From assembly GCA_964538505.1 (NCBI GenBank), contig CAZIDY010000011.1, positions 16,744-80,743 on the forward strand: 64,000 nucleotides of DNA, written 5' to 3'. Numbering within the stretch: the first letter of the stretch is position 1; the number at the start of each line of letters is the position of its first letter. Below are positions 35,175 through 42,694 of this stretch, piece after piece. This DNA comes from Zeimonas sp964538505. Lineage in GTDB: Bacteria > Pseudomonadota > Gammaproteobacteria > Burkholderiales > Burkholderiaceae_E. The position numbers and the translations under genes are program-made. The notes under the pieces are model-generated. The model was not told the DNA's origin. It saw nothing but the letters and a program-made list of their open reading frames with translations, and searched no databases.

Positions 35175-37088
35175 TCAGCGTCCGCGCAGGAACCAGCGGT
35201 CGAGCTCGTCGAGCGGCACCTGCAGCCAGGTCGGACGGCCGTGGTTGCACTGGTCGGCGGCCGGCGTGCGCTCCATCTCGCGCAGCAGCGCGTTCATCTC
35301 GTCGAGCGACAGCCGGCGATTGGCGCGCACGGCCGCGTGGCAGGCCATCGTCGCGAGCAGCGCGTCGCCACGCTCGGCGAGCGCGTGCGAGACGCCGTGC
35401 TCGCGCAACTCGGCGAGCACCGAGCGCGCAAGCGCCGCGGCGTCGGCGTTCGCAAGTGCCGCCGGCACCGCGCGCACCGCGATCGACTGCGTCGACAGCA
35501 CCGAGAGCTCGAGGCCGAGTGCAGCGATCGCGTCGGCTTCCTCGTCGACGAGCGCGAGCTCGATCGGGTCGGCGCGAAAGACCGCCGGGACGAGCAGCGC
35601 CTGCATCGGCACGGCGTGCGCGGCGTACGCGACCTTCATCCGTTCGTAGACGATCCGCTCGTGCGCGGCGTGCATGTCGACGACGACCAGGCCGTGGCGG
35701 TTCTGCGCCAGCACCCAGGTGCCGTGCAGTTGCGCGATCGCGTGGCCGAGCGGCGGGTCGTCGTCGCTGCGCTCGCCGATGTGTGCGCCGTCGCGGCCCG
35801 CGTCATCGCGGCGAATCCCGTCGCGCTGTGCAATATCGTCGTCGATCGGGGAATCGCCGACGCCGCCTCTTCCGATCGTATCGGTCGGTGCCGACCCGCC
35901 CCAGGCTGCCGTCGAAGTCGCGCCATAGGCGGTTGAATACCCGCCGTAGCCGAATCGCGCTTCGCGCTCGTGCACGAGATCGAGCCGCGCAGTCGTCGGC
36001 GCTTCATACGGATCGAAGCGAGCCGCCTGCGTCACCGGACTGCCGCTCGCCGCCGGCGCAGCAGCCCGATCGTCGGCCGACGCGCGCAGTGCCGCCTCGA
36101 CCGCATGAAAGACGAAGGAGCGGACCCCGGCCGGGTCGCGAAAGCGCACCTCGATCTTCGCCGGATGTACGTTGACGTCGACCTGCGCCGGGTCGATCGA
36201 GACGAACACCGCCCAGGCCGCGTGCCGGTCGCCGTGCATCAGGTCGGCGTACGCCTGCTTCAATGCGTAGCCGAGCATGCGGTCGCGCACGAAGCGCCCG
36301 TTCACGTACAGGAACTGGCGGTCGGCGCGCCCCCGGTTTCGCGTCGGCAGGCCGAGCACTGCGCGCACGCGCAGCGCGCCGGCCTCGACGTCGACGATGC
36401 GGTGTGCGTGCTCGTACTCCTCGCCGAGCGCGCCGAGCGCGCGTTGCGTCCATTGCGCCGGCTCGAAGGTCTCGACGCGCCGGTCGTCGACCTGCAGCTC
36501 GAAGGCGACCGACTCGTGTGCGAGCGCGATGCGCCGGAATGCGTCGACGCAGTGCGCGCTCTCGGTGGCGGCGCTGCGCAGGAACTTGCGCCGCGCCGGC
36601 GTCGCCGAGAAGAGATCGAGCACCTCGACGTGCGTGCCGCGCGCGCCGGGCGCCGGCTCGATCTCGCCGGTGTCGGCGTCGATACGCCATGCGGCGTCGT
36701 CGTCGGCGGTGCGGCTCGTCACCCGCACGCGGGCGACCGAAGCGATCGACGCGAGCGCCTCGCCGCGGAAGCCGAGCGTGCCGACGCGCTCGAGCTCGTC
36801 GAGCGTGGCGATCTTGCTCGTCGCATGGCGCTCGAGCGCGAGCGGCAGCTGCGCGCGGGCGATGCCGCAGCCGTCATCGGCGACGACGATGCGCCGCACG
36901 CCTCCTTCCTCGATGCGCACCCGGATGCGCGTGGCGCCGGCATCAAGTGCGTTCTCGATCAACTCGCGAACGACCGACGCCGGCCGCTCGACGACTTCGC
37001 CGGCGGCGATCTGGCTGATGAGTCGATCGGCGAGCCGGGTGATCGGTCGGCTCGACGCGCCAGAAACGGCGGGCGCTGCGGAAGGCAT
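35175..37088 (-). CDS. mutL: DNA mismatch repair protein MutL with endonuclease motif
   Basis: A 637-residue GHKL ATPase. N-terminal motifs: ENALDAGA, ADDGCGIA and TLGFRGEAL. The central linker (about 345-440) is Ala/Asp-rich and non-conserved. The C-terminal domain carries DMHAAHERIVYE, matching the nuclease motif DQHA(x)2E(x)4E with one change, and CNHGRPTWLQ matching the Zn-binding C-P/N-HGRP. This indicates a latent-endonuclease MutL, unlike E. coli MutL, which depends on MutH. A consensus TATAAT lies six bases before the ATG. Confidence 0.95.
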   Translation of the reverse strand: MPSAAPAVSGASSRPITRLADRLISQIAAGEVVERPASVVRELIENALDAGATRIRVRIEEGGVRRIVVADDGCGIARAQLPLALERHATSKIATLDELERVGTLGFRGEALASIASVARVRVTSRTADDDAAWRIDADTGEIEPAPGARGTHVEVLDLFSATPARRKFLRSAATESAHCVDAFRRIALAHESVAFELQVDDRRVETFEPAQWTQRALGALGEEYEHAHRIVDVEAGALRVRAVLGLPTRNRGRADRQFLYVNGRFVRDRMLGYALKQAYADLMHGDRHAAWAVFVSIDPAQVDVNVHPAKIEVRFRDPAGVRSFVFHAVEAALRASADDRAAAPAASGSPVTQAARFDPYEAPTTARLDLVHEREARFGYGGYSTAYGATSTAAWGGSAPTDTIGRGGVGDSPIDDDIAQRDGIRRDDAGRDGAHIGERSDDDPPLGHAIAQLHGTWVLAQNRHGLVVVDMHAAHERIVYERMKVAYAAHAVPMQALLVPAVFRADPIELALVDEEADAIAALGLELSVLSTQSIAVRAVPAALANADAAALARSVLAELREHGVSHALAERGDALLATMACHAAVRANRRLSLDEMNALLREMERTPAADQCNHGRPTWLQVPLDELDRWFLRGR

Positions 37089-37089
37089 C
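37084..37089 (+). other. Start-codon end of the mutL/dedA divergent region
   Basis: The divergent region between mutL and dedA starts here and runs to 37197, 109 bases. It contains the back-to-back -10-like hexamers of both genes and no other visible element. Confidence 0.3.
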
Positions 37090-37094
37090 CGGCG

Positions 37095-37100
37095 ATTATA
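37095..37100 (-). promoter_or_regulatory. Possible -10 element of mutL (leaderless)
   Basis: A perfect TATAAT separated from the mutL ATG by CGCCGG only, so transcription should begin at the A of the start codon. The -35 region is GC-rich without a TTGACA match. This is the strongest of several such cases in the window. Confidence 0.5.
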
Positions 37101-37183
37101 GGGAGCGCGCCGCGCGGGAGCGTCGCGGCAGGCGGCAACGGCGCAGGGTACCTCTGCCGGCCGGCTGCCGCCGGGTCGACGTG

Positions 37184-37189
37184 TACCAT
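37184..37189 (+). promoter_or_regulatory. Possible -10 element of dedA (leaderless)
   Basis: TACCAT eight bases before the dedA ATG; no ribosome-binding site is visible in the intervening CGCGGCCG. Confidence 0.35.
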
Positions 37190-37197
37190 CGCGGCCG

Positions 37198-37881
37198 ATG
37201 GACTTCGCGCAGCTCTTCGATCTGTTCCTGCACCTCGACCGGCATCTCGCGTCGGTCATCGAGCAGTACGGCGTCTGGGTCTACGCGCTGCTGTTCGCGA
37301 TCATCTTCGTCGAGACCGGCCTCGTCGTGATGCCGTTCCTGCCGGGCGATTCGCTGCTGTTCGTTGCCGGCACCCTCGCCGCGGTCGGCGGGCTCGACAT
37401 TCGCCTGCTGATCGGGCTGCTGATCGTCGCCGCAGTGCTCGGCGACGCGGTCAACTACTCGATCGGGCACTTCTTCGGCCCGAAGGTCTTCGGCTGGGAG
37501 AACTCGCGCTTCTTCAACAAGGCCGCGTTCGACCGCACGCATGCGTTCTACGAACGGCACGGGCCGATGACGATCATCATCGCGCGGTTCCTCCCCTTCG
37601 CCCGCACTTTCGCGCCCTTCGTCGCCGGAGTGGCGCAGATGCGCTACCCGCGTTTCGCGCTCTACAACGTCATCGGCGGGACGCTGTGGGTCGCCGGCCT
37701 GAGCACGATCGGCTACCTGTTCGGCAACACCCGGTGGGTGCAGGAGAACTTCTCGTGGGTGACGCTCGCGATGATCGTCATTCCCGGGCTGCCCGCCGTG
37801 TTCGAGGTGCTGCGCCACTGGCTGCGTGCCCGGCGGGAACGGCGTACGCGCAGCCTGCCCGCCGGGCGGTCGCCGGGTTGA
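37198..37881 (+). CDS. DedA family membrane protein
   Basis: A 227-residue inner-membrane protein of the DedA/VTT (SNARE-associated) family with about five helices. Conserved features: FVETGLVVMPFLPGDSLLF in the first reentrant region and ARFLPFARTFAPFVAG with the paired arginines essential in E. coli YqjA/YghB. The family has been linked to lipid carrier (undecaprenyl phosphate) or phospholipid flipping and to membrane potential. Single gene, divergent from mutL. Confidence 0.92.
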   Translation: MDFAQLFDLFLHLDRHLASVIEQYGVWVYALLFAIIFVETGLVVMPFLPGDSLLFVAGTLAAVGGLDIRLLIGLLIVAAVLGDAVNYSIGHFFGPKVFGWENSRFFNKAAFDRTHAFYERHGPMTIIIARFLPFARTFAPFVAGVAQMRYPRFALYNVIGGTLWVAGLSTIGYLFGNTRWVQENFSWVTLAMIVIPGLPAVFEVLRHWLRARRERRTRSLPAGRSPG

Positions 37882-38133
37882 TTCAAGGCGGCGGTGCGCC
37901 GCGGGCGTGCTGTTCGCTTGACCCGCCTCCAGTGGATGCGCAAGGACGCACCCCCCCCGCTGGCTCAGGTGCCGTCAGCGGAAACCGTCCGCCCGTCTGC
38001 TGATGCCCTGAAGCCCGCCCGTCCGCCGCATACCCTCGCGGGCGACCACCGCTCATTTCGCGGCACGCGCCTTGCTGAGGTGAAGGGATTCCGGAGCGCA
38101 AGATATGCGTCCGGAACGAACGGAACCGCGTAC

Positions 38134-38829
38134 ATGAAAACGCTCGTCGTCACCGATGTCCAGGACGCGCCTGCCCGAGTCGTCGCGCCGTTGCGCGAGG
38201 CCGGCTTCGACCTCGAAGCCGTTACCGACACCGCAGAGCTCGATCCGTTGCTGCGCCTCGCACCGGCCGGCGCGATCGTGCTCGATCTGCGCACGAAAGC
38301 CGAGGCGGCGCTGGAGTGGCTGCGTACGGTGCGCGGTCGCGGCATCCGTGTGCCGGCGCTGATCCTCACCGAAGCCGACGATGTCGACGGTCGGATCGCC
38401 GCTCTCGAGGCCGGCGCCAATGACTACCTGGCGGGTGATTTCGAGCCGCGTGAGCTCGTCGCCCGCTGTGCGGCGCTCGTGCGCCGGCGCGAGGAGGCCG
38501 GCGCGGCCGACGTCGTCTTCTGCGGCGAGCTCGTCGTCGACAGCCGCAAGCGCGAGGTGCGCTTCGGCTCGACCCCGATCGACCTGACGCCGCGCGAGTG
38601 GTCGATCTTCGAGCAGCTGGTGGAGCACGCCGGTACGCCGGTGACGAAGGAAGACCTGATGCAGGCGATCACCGGCGTCGACGAGCGCCTCGCGCCGAAC
38701 GCGATCGAGGTCTACGTATCGCGCCTGCGCGCCAAGCTCGCCGGAACCGGCGCGCGCATCAGCACCCTGCGCGGCATCGGCTATCGGCTCGAGAACCCGC
38801 AGCCCGGCGCCGAGCGCGTCGGCTGGTAG
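38134..38829 (+). CDS. OmpR-family response regulator with degenerate receiver
   Basis: A 231-residue regulator. The receiver keeps the phospho-acceptor Asp (D51 in VLDLR) and the switch Thr (T79), but the N-terminal acidic cluster is reduced to one Asp (D8 in VVTDVQD) and the invariant Lys of KPF is Gly (G101 in LAGDFEP). The C-terminal winged helix is intact (LTPREWSIFEQLVEHAG, NAIEVYVSRLRAKL, GIGYRLE). No sensor kinase is adjacent. A phosphorylation-independent or unconventional receiver is likely. The 252 bases upstream contain an eight-C run and no convincing promoter. The frame is open further upstream, but that part looks non-coding. Confidence 0.85.
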   Translation: MKTLVVTDVQDAPARVVAPLREAGFDLEAVTDTAELDPLLRLAPAGAIVLDLRTKAEAALEWLRTVRGRGIRVPALILTEADDVDGRIAALEAGANDYLAGDFEPRELVARCAALVRRREEAGAADVVFCGELVVDSRKREVRFGSTPIDLTPREWSIFEQLVEHAGTPVTKEDLMQAITGVDERLAPNAIEVYVSRLRAKLAGTGARISTLRGIGYRLENPQPGAERVGW

Positions 38830-38834
38830 TCGGG

Positions 38835-38867
38835 AAACAAAACCGTGGTCTGACCCCGGTTTTGTTT
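38835..38867. repeat. Palindromic repeat copy 3 (single form)
   Basis: One core (CCGTGGTCTGACCCCGG) flanked by complementary arms AAACAAAACCG and CGGTTTTGTTT. It occupies most of the 42 bases between the convergent stops of the response regulator (38829) and amiC (38872). The arms differ in sequence from the other copies but remain self-complementary with A on one side and T on the other. Confidence 0.85.
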
Positions 38868-38871
38868 TCGC

Positions 38872-40320
38872 TCAGGTGCTCTGCGTCCTCGGCGGGGGCG
38901 GGTGCTTGCGCAGGTACGCCGTTAGGCCGCGGTAGATCGCATCGGCGATGCGGGCCTGGTATTGGGCGCTCGCCAGCCGGCGCTCCTCCAGCGGATTGCT
39001 GATGAACGCAGTCTCGACGAGGATCGACGGGATGTCCGGTGCCTTCAGCACCGCGAAACCGGCCTGCTCGATCGCCGGCTTGTGTAGCGAGCCGACGCCT
39101 CCGAGCTCGGTGAGCACCATCCGGCCCAGCCGCGACGAATCCTGGATCTGCGCTTTCGTCGACAGGTCGAGCAGAATGCGCCGCGCTTCGATGCTGCCGG
39201 TCGCGAAACGCGCGCCGCCGATGCGATCGGAGTCGTTCTCGCGCCGCGCGAGCCAGCGCGCGGCGGCGCTCGTCGCTCCGCGCTCGGAGAGCACGTACAC
39301 CGACGCACCGCGCGCCTCGGGTCGCACGAAGGCGTCGGCATGGATCGAGACGAACAGGTCGGCCTGCACGCGCTGTGCCTTGGCCACCCGCGTCGCCAGC
39401 GGCACGAAGTAGTCACCGTCGCGGATCATGTAGGCCCGCATCGACGGGTCGCGGGCGATGCGTTCGCGCAGCAGCTGCGCAATGCGCAGCACGACGTCCT
39501 TCTCCTTCGTTCCGCGCCGCCCGATTGCGCCCGGGTCCTCGCCGCCGTGCCCGGCGTCGATCGCGATCGTCACCAGCCGCGTCATCGCCGACGGCGTTCG
39601 CGGCGCGCGCGCCGGGCGCTTCGATGCGCTCGTCTGCGGGCGCGCCGGCGGCGCGGCGGCAGCGGCTCCGGCATCGGCGAGCGCTTCGGGGCTCGTCGGG
39701 GGGGGGCTCGCCGGACGGGAGGCGGTCGCGGCCGGCTCGACATCCGCTGTTGTGTCGCCGCTTGCCACGGATGCATCGCTTCCGCGCTCGTCGAGCCATG
39801 CGCCGAGCGGATCGTTGTCGATGCCCGCGGCGTAGCGCTCCCGCTCCCGGTCGCTCGCCTCGTCGAGCAGCGCCTGCAGCGGATCGATCGGCACCAGCGG
39901 ATAGAGGTCGATGACGAGCCGGTGCCGGTAGGTGCCTGCGGGCGCCAGCGTGAACAGCTGCGGTGTGACTTCCTTTTTCAGGTCGAAGACGATGCGGGCG
40001 ACGTGCGGACGGTTCTGGCCCACGCGCACGCGTGCGATGTACGGGTCGTGCGGAACGATCTTCGCGATCAGCTCGCGCAGCGCAAGGCCGACGCCGAGTC
40101 CTTCGAGATCGACGACGAGACGCGGCGGATCCGACAGCTGCAATTGCGTCGATTTCAGCGGTTCGTCGAGCTCGAGCGTCACGCGCGTGTAGTCGCGTGC
40201 CGGCCAGACGCGCACCGCGCGGATCGATGCAGCGTGTGCGATCGGTAGCTCGAGCGCGAGCAGCGTGCCCGCGCCGAGCTTCAGCAGCGCGCGCCGTCCG
40301 GGGCCAGCGCGTTCAGGCAC
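38872..40320 (-). CDS. amiC: N-acetylmuramoyl-L-alanine amidase AmiC
   Basis: A 482-residue periplasmic amidase that cleaves septal peptidoglycan for daughter-cell separation. The N-terminus has a twin-arginine-like export signal (GRRALLKLG, then a hydrophobic stretch to about 30). The AMIN domain covers about 32-135, a Pro/Ala/Ser linker about 175-245, and the zinc amidase_3 domain the rest, with DAGHGGEDPGAIG, the SIHADA His and the Glu in LVETAFISNPLEE. A run of nine C in the linker codons (39698-39706) is a possible slippage site. Its first 40 bases overlap the tsaE 3' end. Confidence 0.94.
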   Translation of the reverse strand: MPERAGPGRRALLKLGAGTLLALELPIAHAASIRAVRVWPARDYTRVTLELDEPLKSTQLQLSDPPRLVVDLEGLGVGLALRELIAKIVPHDPYIARVRVGQNRPHVARIVFDLKKEVTPQLFTLAPAGTYRHRLVIDLYPLVPIDPLQALLDEASDRERERYAAGIDNDPLGAWLDERGSDASVASGDTTADVEPAATASRPASPPPTSPEALADAGAAAAAPPARPQTSASKRPARAPRTPSAMTRLVTIAIDAGHGGEDPGAIGRRGTKEKDVVLRIAQLLRERIARDPSMRAYMIRDGDYFVPLATRVAKAQRVQADLFVSIHADAFVRPEARGASVYVLSERGATSAAARWLARRENDSDRIGGARFATGSIEARRILLDLSTKAQIQDSSRLGRMVLTELGGVGSLHKPAIEQAGFAVLKAPDIPSILVETAFISNPLEERRLASAQYQARIADAIYRGLTAYLRKHPPPPRTQST

Positions 40321-40778
40321 GCGCGTCCCCGTGCGGTGCCGGCAACGGCTTCGACGATGCGTGTGTCATCGCCCGTGTCGCCTTCGAAGCGCAGGAACAG
40401 ATGCAGATCGGGCGTCGGCAGGGTACCGATCGCGCGTTCGGGCCATTCGACGACGGCCACGTTCGGCGCGCCGATGTATTCCTCGAAACCCGCATCGAGC
40501 CAGTCCTGTTCCGAGTCGAATCTATAGAAATCAAAATGATACAGTCGAAACCTCGACAGATCATAAGATTCGAGCAACGAAAAGCTCGGACTTTTCACAC
40601 GGCCGGCGAAACCGAGGGCGCGCAGCAACGCGCGCACGAAGCTCGTCTTGCCGGTTCCGAGCTCCCCCGACAGGTACAGCACGAAGCCCGGTACGAGCCG
40701 GGGAGCGAGGCGCTGCGCCAGCGCTTCGGTGGCCTGCACATCGGCCAGGTGCAACTCGGATCGATCGGGGCGGTCCAC
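40281..40778 (-). CDS. tsaE: tRNA threonylcarbamoyladenosine biosynthesis ATPase TsaE
   Basis: A 165-residue P-loop ATPase that partners TsaB-TsaD in t6A37 synthesis. Walker A GELGTGKTSFVRA, the switch segment SPSFSLLESYD, and the FDFYRFDSE motif are conserved. No ATG precedes the conserved region; the GTG at 40778 is the likeliest start, with a TTG nearer the conserved part as alternative. It is divergent from queG, with only 12 bases between starts. tsaD, its partner, lies at 54.9 kb. Upstream of tsaE the gene order with amiC is usual. Confidence 0.92.
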   Translation of the reverse strand: MDRPDRSELHLADVQATEALAQRLAPRLVPGFVLYLSGELGTGKTSFVRALLRALGFAGRVKSPSFSLLESYDLSRFRLYHFDFYRFDSEQDWLDAGFEEYIGAPNVAVVEWPERAIGTLPTPDLHLFLRFEGDTGDDTRIVEAVAGTARGRACLNALAPDGARC

Positions 40779-40784
40779 TAGAAT
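40779..40784 (+). promoter_or_regulatory. Possible -10 element of queG (leaderless)
   Basis: TAGAAT six bases before the queG ATG. The intervening CCAGGA includes GGA, so a very short leader cannot be excluded. The hexamer starts one base beyond the tsaE GTG. Confidence 0.4.
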
Positions 40785-40790
40785 CCAGGA

Positions 40791-41924
40791 ATGCAGGCTT
40801 CGAAGACGACGGCGCCGGTCGTACCGGGCGTCGAAGCGTTGCGCGAGTGGGCGCGCGAGTTGGGCTTTGCGTCGCTGGGAGTGGCCGACGTCGATCTGTC
40901 GAACATCGAACCCGGCTTTCAGTCGTGGCTCGACGCCGGCTACCACGGCGAGATGGATTATATGGCGCGCCACGGGCTCAAGCGCGCGCGTCCGGCCGAG
41001 CTCGTCGAGGGCACGGTACGCGCCGTGATGGTGTCGCTCGAGTACGCGCCCGACGATCCGCAATGGATCGACGCCGCCTGGGCGACGCTTGCCGACGACG
41101 AACGCGCGTACGTCTCGCGCTACGCACTCGGACGCGATTATCACAAGCTCGTTCGCTCGCGCCTGCAGCGGCTCGCCGAGCGCATCGAAGCGCAGGTCGG
41201 CCCCTTCGGCTACCGGGTGTTCTGCGACTCGGCGCCGGTGATGGAGGTCGAGCTCGCGCATCGTGCCGGGCTCGGCTGGCGCGGCAAGCACACGCTGTTG
41301 ATCGACACGCGCCGCGGCTCGACTTTCTTCCTCGGCACGATCTACACCGACCTCGAGCTGCCGGCTGCCGAGCCTTCCGACGAGCACTGCGGAAGCTGCA
41401 CGCGCTGCCTCGAGGCGTGCCCTACCGGCGCGATCGTCGCCCCGTACCGGCTCGACGCGCGCCGCTGCATCTCGTATCTGACGATCGAGCACAAGGGTGC
41501 GATCCCCGAGCAGTTGCGCCCGGCAATCGGCAACCGGATCTACGGCTGCGACGACTGCCAGCTCGCCTGCCCGTGGAACCGCTTCGCACGCCCGACTGCA
41601 GTGGCGGACTTCGCTGCGCGCGAAGGACTCGACCAGGCGAGGCTCGTCGAGCTCTTTTCATGGACCGCCGACGAGTTCGATACGCGGCTCGCCGGCTCGC
41701 CGATCCGGCGCATCGGACACGAGCGGTGGCTGCGCAATCTCGCCGTCGCGCTTGGCAACAGCGCGGGCGGCGAGGCAGCGATCGACGCGCTGCGCGCCCG
41801 CGCCGACGATGCGTCGGCACTGGTGCGCGAGCACGTGCATTGGGCGCTGCAGCGGCTCGGTGAATCGCCGCTCACTGAGCCGGCTTCGCTCGATCGGGCC
41901 GCTTCGGTCCACAATAGCGGCTGA
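40791..41924 (+). CDS. queG: Epoxyqueuosine reductase
   Basis: A 377-residue cobalamin-dependent iron-sulfur enzyme for the last step of queuosine synthesis in tRNA. It has two [4Fe-4S] clusters: CGSCTRCLEACPTGAI and CDDCQLACPWNRF. The N-terminal half has the QueG-specific DYHKLVRSRLQRLAERI and GLGWRGKHTLLI segments. A C-terminal HEAT-like stretch (ALVREHVHWALQRL) completes the normal length. Followed by a strong imperfect hairpin and dnr. Confidence 0.95.
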   Translation: MQASKTTAPVVPGVEALREWARELGFASLGVADVDLSNIEPGFQSWLDAGYHGEMDYMARHGLKRARPAELVEGTVRAVMVSLEYAPDDPQWIDAAWATLADDERAYVSRYALGRDYHKLVRSRLQRLAERIEAQVGPFGYRVFCDSAPVMEVELAHRAGLGWRGKHTLLIDTRRGSTFFLGTIYTDLELPAAEPSDEHCGSCTRCLEACPTGAIVAPYRLDARRCISYLTIEHKGAIPEQLRPAIGNRIYGCDDCQLACPWNRFARPTAVADFAAREGLDQARLVELFSWTADEFDTRLAGSPIRRIGHERWLRNLAVALGNSAGGEAAIDALRARADDASALVREHVHWALQRLGESPLTEPASLDRAASVHNSG

Positions 41925-41928
41925 ATCG

Positions 41929-41962
41929 GAGCCGGGCGGCGCGTCAGCGCGCCTCCGGGCTC
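41929..41962 (+). terminator. Long imperfect hairpin between queG and dnr
   Basis: A 15-bp stem with two mismatches (GAGCCGGGCGGCGCG against CGCGCCTCCGGGCTC) and a TCAG loop, five bases after the queG stop, no T-run. It ends nine bases before the first possible dnr ATG, so it would block a ribosome-binding site there; this favours a dnr start further downstream. Confidence 0.55.
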
Positions 41963-41971
41963 GTCCTGCAG

Positions 41972-42694
41972 ATGTCGAACCGAGCGAGGAAAACGGAACA
42001 CGTGCGCGCCCCGAAAGTGATGACCCGGACGTTCCTCGCGAACCTTGCGCTCTTTCACGAGCTGGGCACCGAGGACCTCGACCGGATTGCGGCGGGCACG
42101 ACCGAGCTGCGCATCCAGAAGGGGCGCATCCTGTTCCGCCGCGGCGAGCCCTGCGTGGGCTTTCACGTGATCGTCTACGGTCGCGTGAAGCTCGGCTTCG
42201 TCTCGCCGCAGGGCACCGAGAAGGTCATCGAGATTCTCGGACCGGGGCAGTCCTTCGGCGAGGCGGCGATGTTCCTCGAGCGTCCGTACCCGGTGAACGC
42301 CGAGTGCCTGGCCGACTCGCTGCTGCTGCACATCTCGAAGGCGACGCTCGACGCCGAGCTGATGCGCGACAGGCGACTGGCGCGGATGATGCTGGCCGGG
42401 TTGAGCCGACGCCTGGTCGGGCTGGTGGCCGACGTCGAGGCCTACTCGCTGCGCTCCGGTATGCAGCGCGTGATCGGCTACCTGCTCGGCGACATCGACC
42501 AGCGCGAAGATCTGACGCCGCCGATCCGCATCGTGCTCGACACGAGCAAGGGCGTCATCGCATCGCGGCTGAACCTCACGCCGGAACATTTCTCGCGCAT
42601 CCTCGGCGAGCTCAGCTCCGAGAAGCTGATCACGGTGAAGGGCGCCGAGATCACGATCCTCGATCCCGAGCGGCTGCGGACCTTCCTTTCCTGA
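41972..42694 (+). CDS. dnr: Crp/Fnr-family regulator, Dnr type
   Basis: A regulator of up to 240 residues with a cyclic-nucleotide-binding-like sensor domain (GRILFRRGEPCVGFHVIVYGRVK, FGEAAMF) and a C-terminal winged helix (TSKGVIASRLNLTPEHFSRILGEL). It lacks the N-terminal four-cysteine cluster of oxygen-sensing Fnr, which places it with Dnr/NnrR-type nitric-oxide-responsive regulators of denitrification. Beginning at 41972 gives MSNRARK; a GTG at 42001 or an ATG at 42020 may be the true start because of the hairpin upstream. It is 3.4 kb from a matching operator before nirS. Its last 44 bases overlap the beta-propeller gene on the other strand. Confidence 0.85.
   Translation: MSNRARKTEHVRAPKVMTRTFLANLALFHELGTEDLDRIAAGTTELRIQKGRILFRRGEPCVGFHVIVYGRVKLGFVSPQGTEKVIEILGPGQSFGEAAMFLERPYPVNAECLADSLLLHISKATLDAELMRDRRLARMMLAGLSRRLVGLVADVEAYSLRSGMQRVIGYLLGDIDQREDLTPPIRIVLDTSKGVIASRLNLTPEHFSRILGELSSEKLITVKGAEITILDPERLRTFLS

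Noticed and set aside
37894..38133. N-terminal extension of the response regulator frame, including an eight-C run
   Set aside because: Receiver domain starts at the ATG at 38134; upstream residues are Arg/Pro-rich and without similarity, so it looks non-coding.
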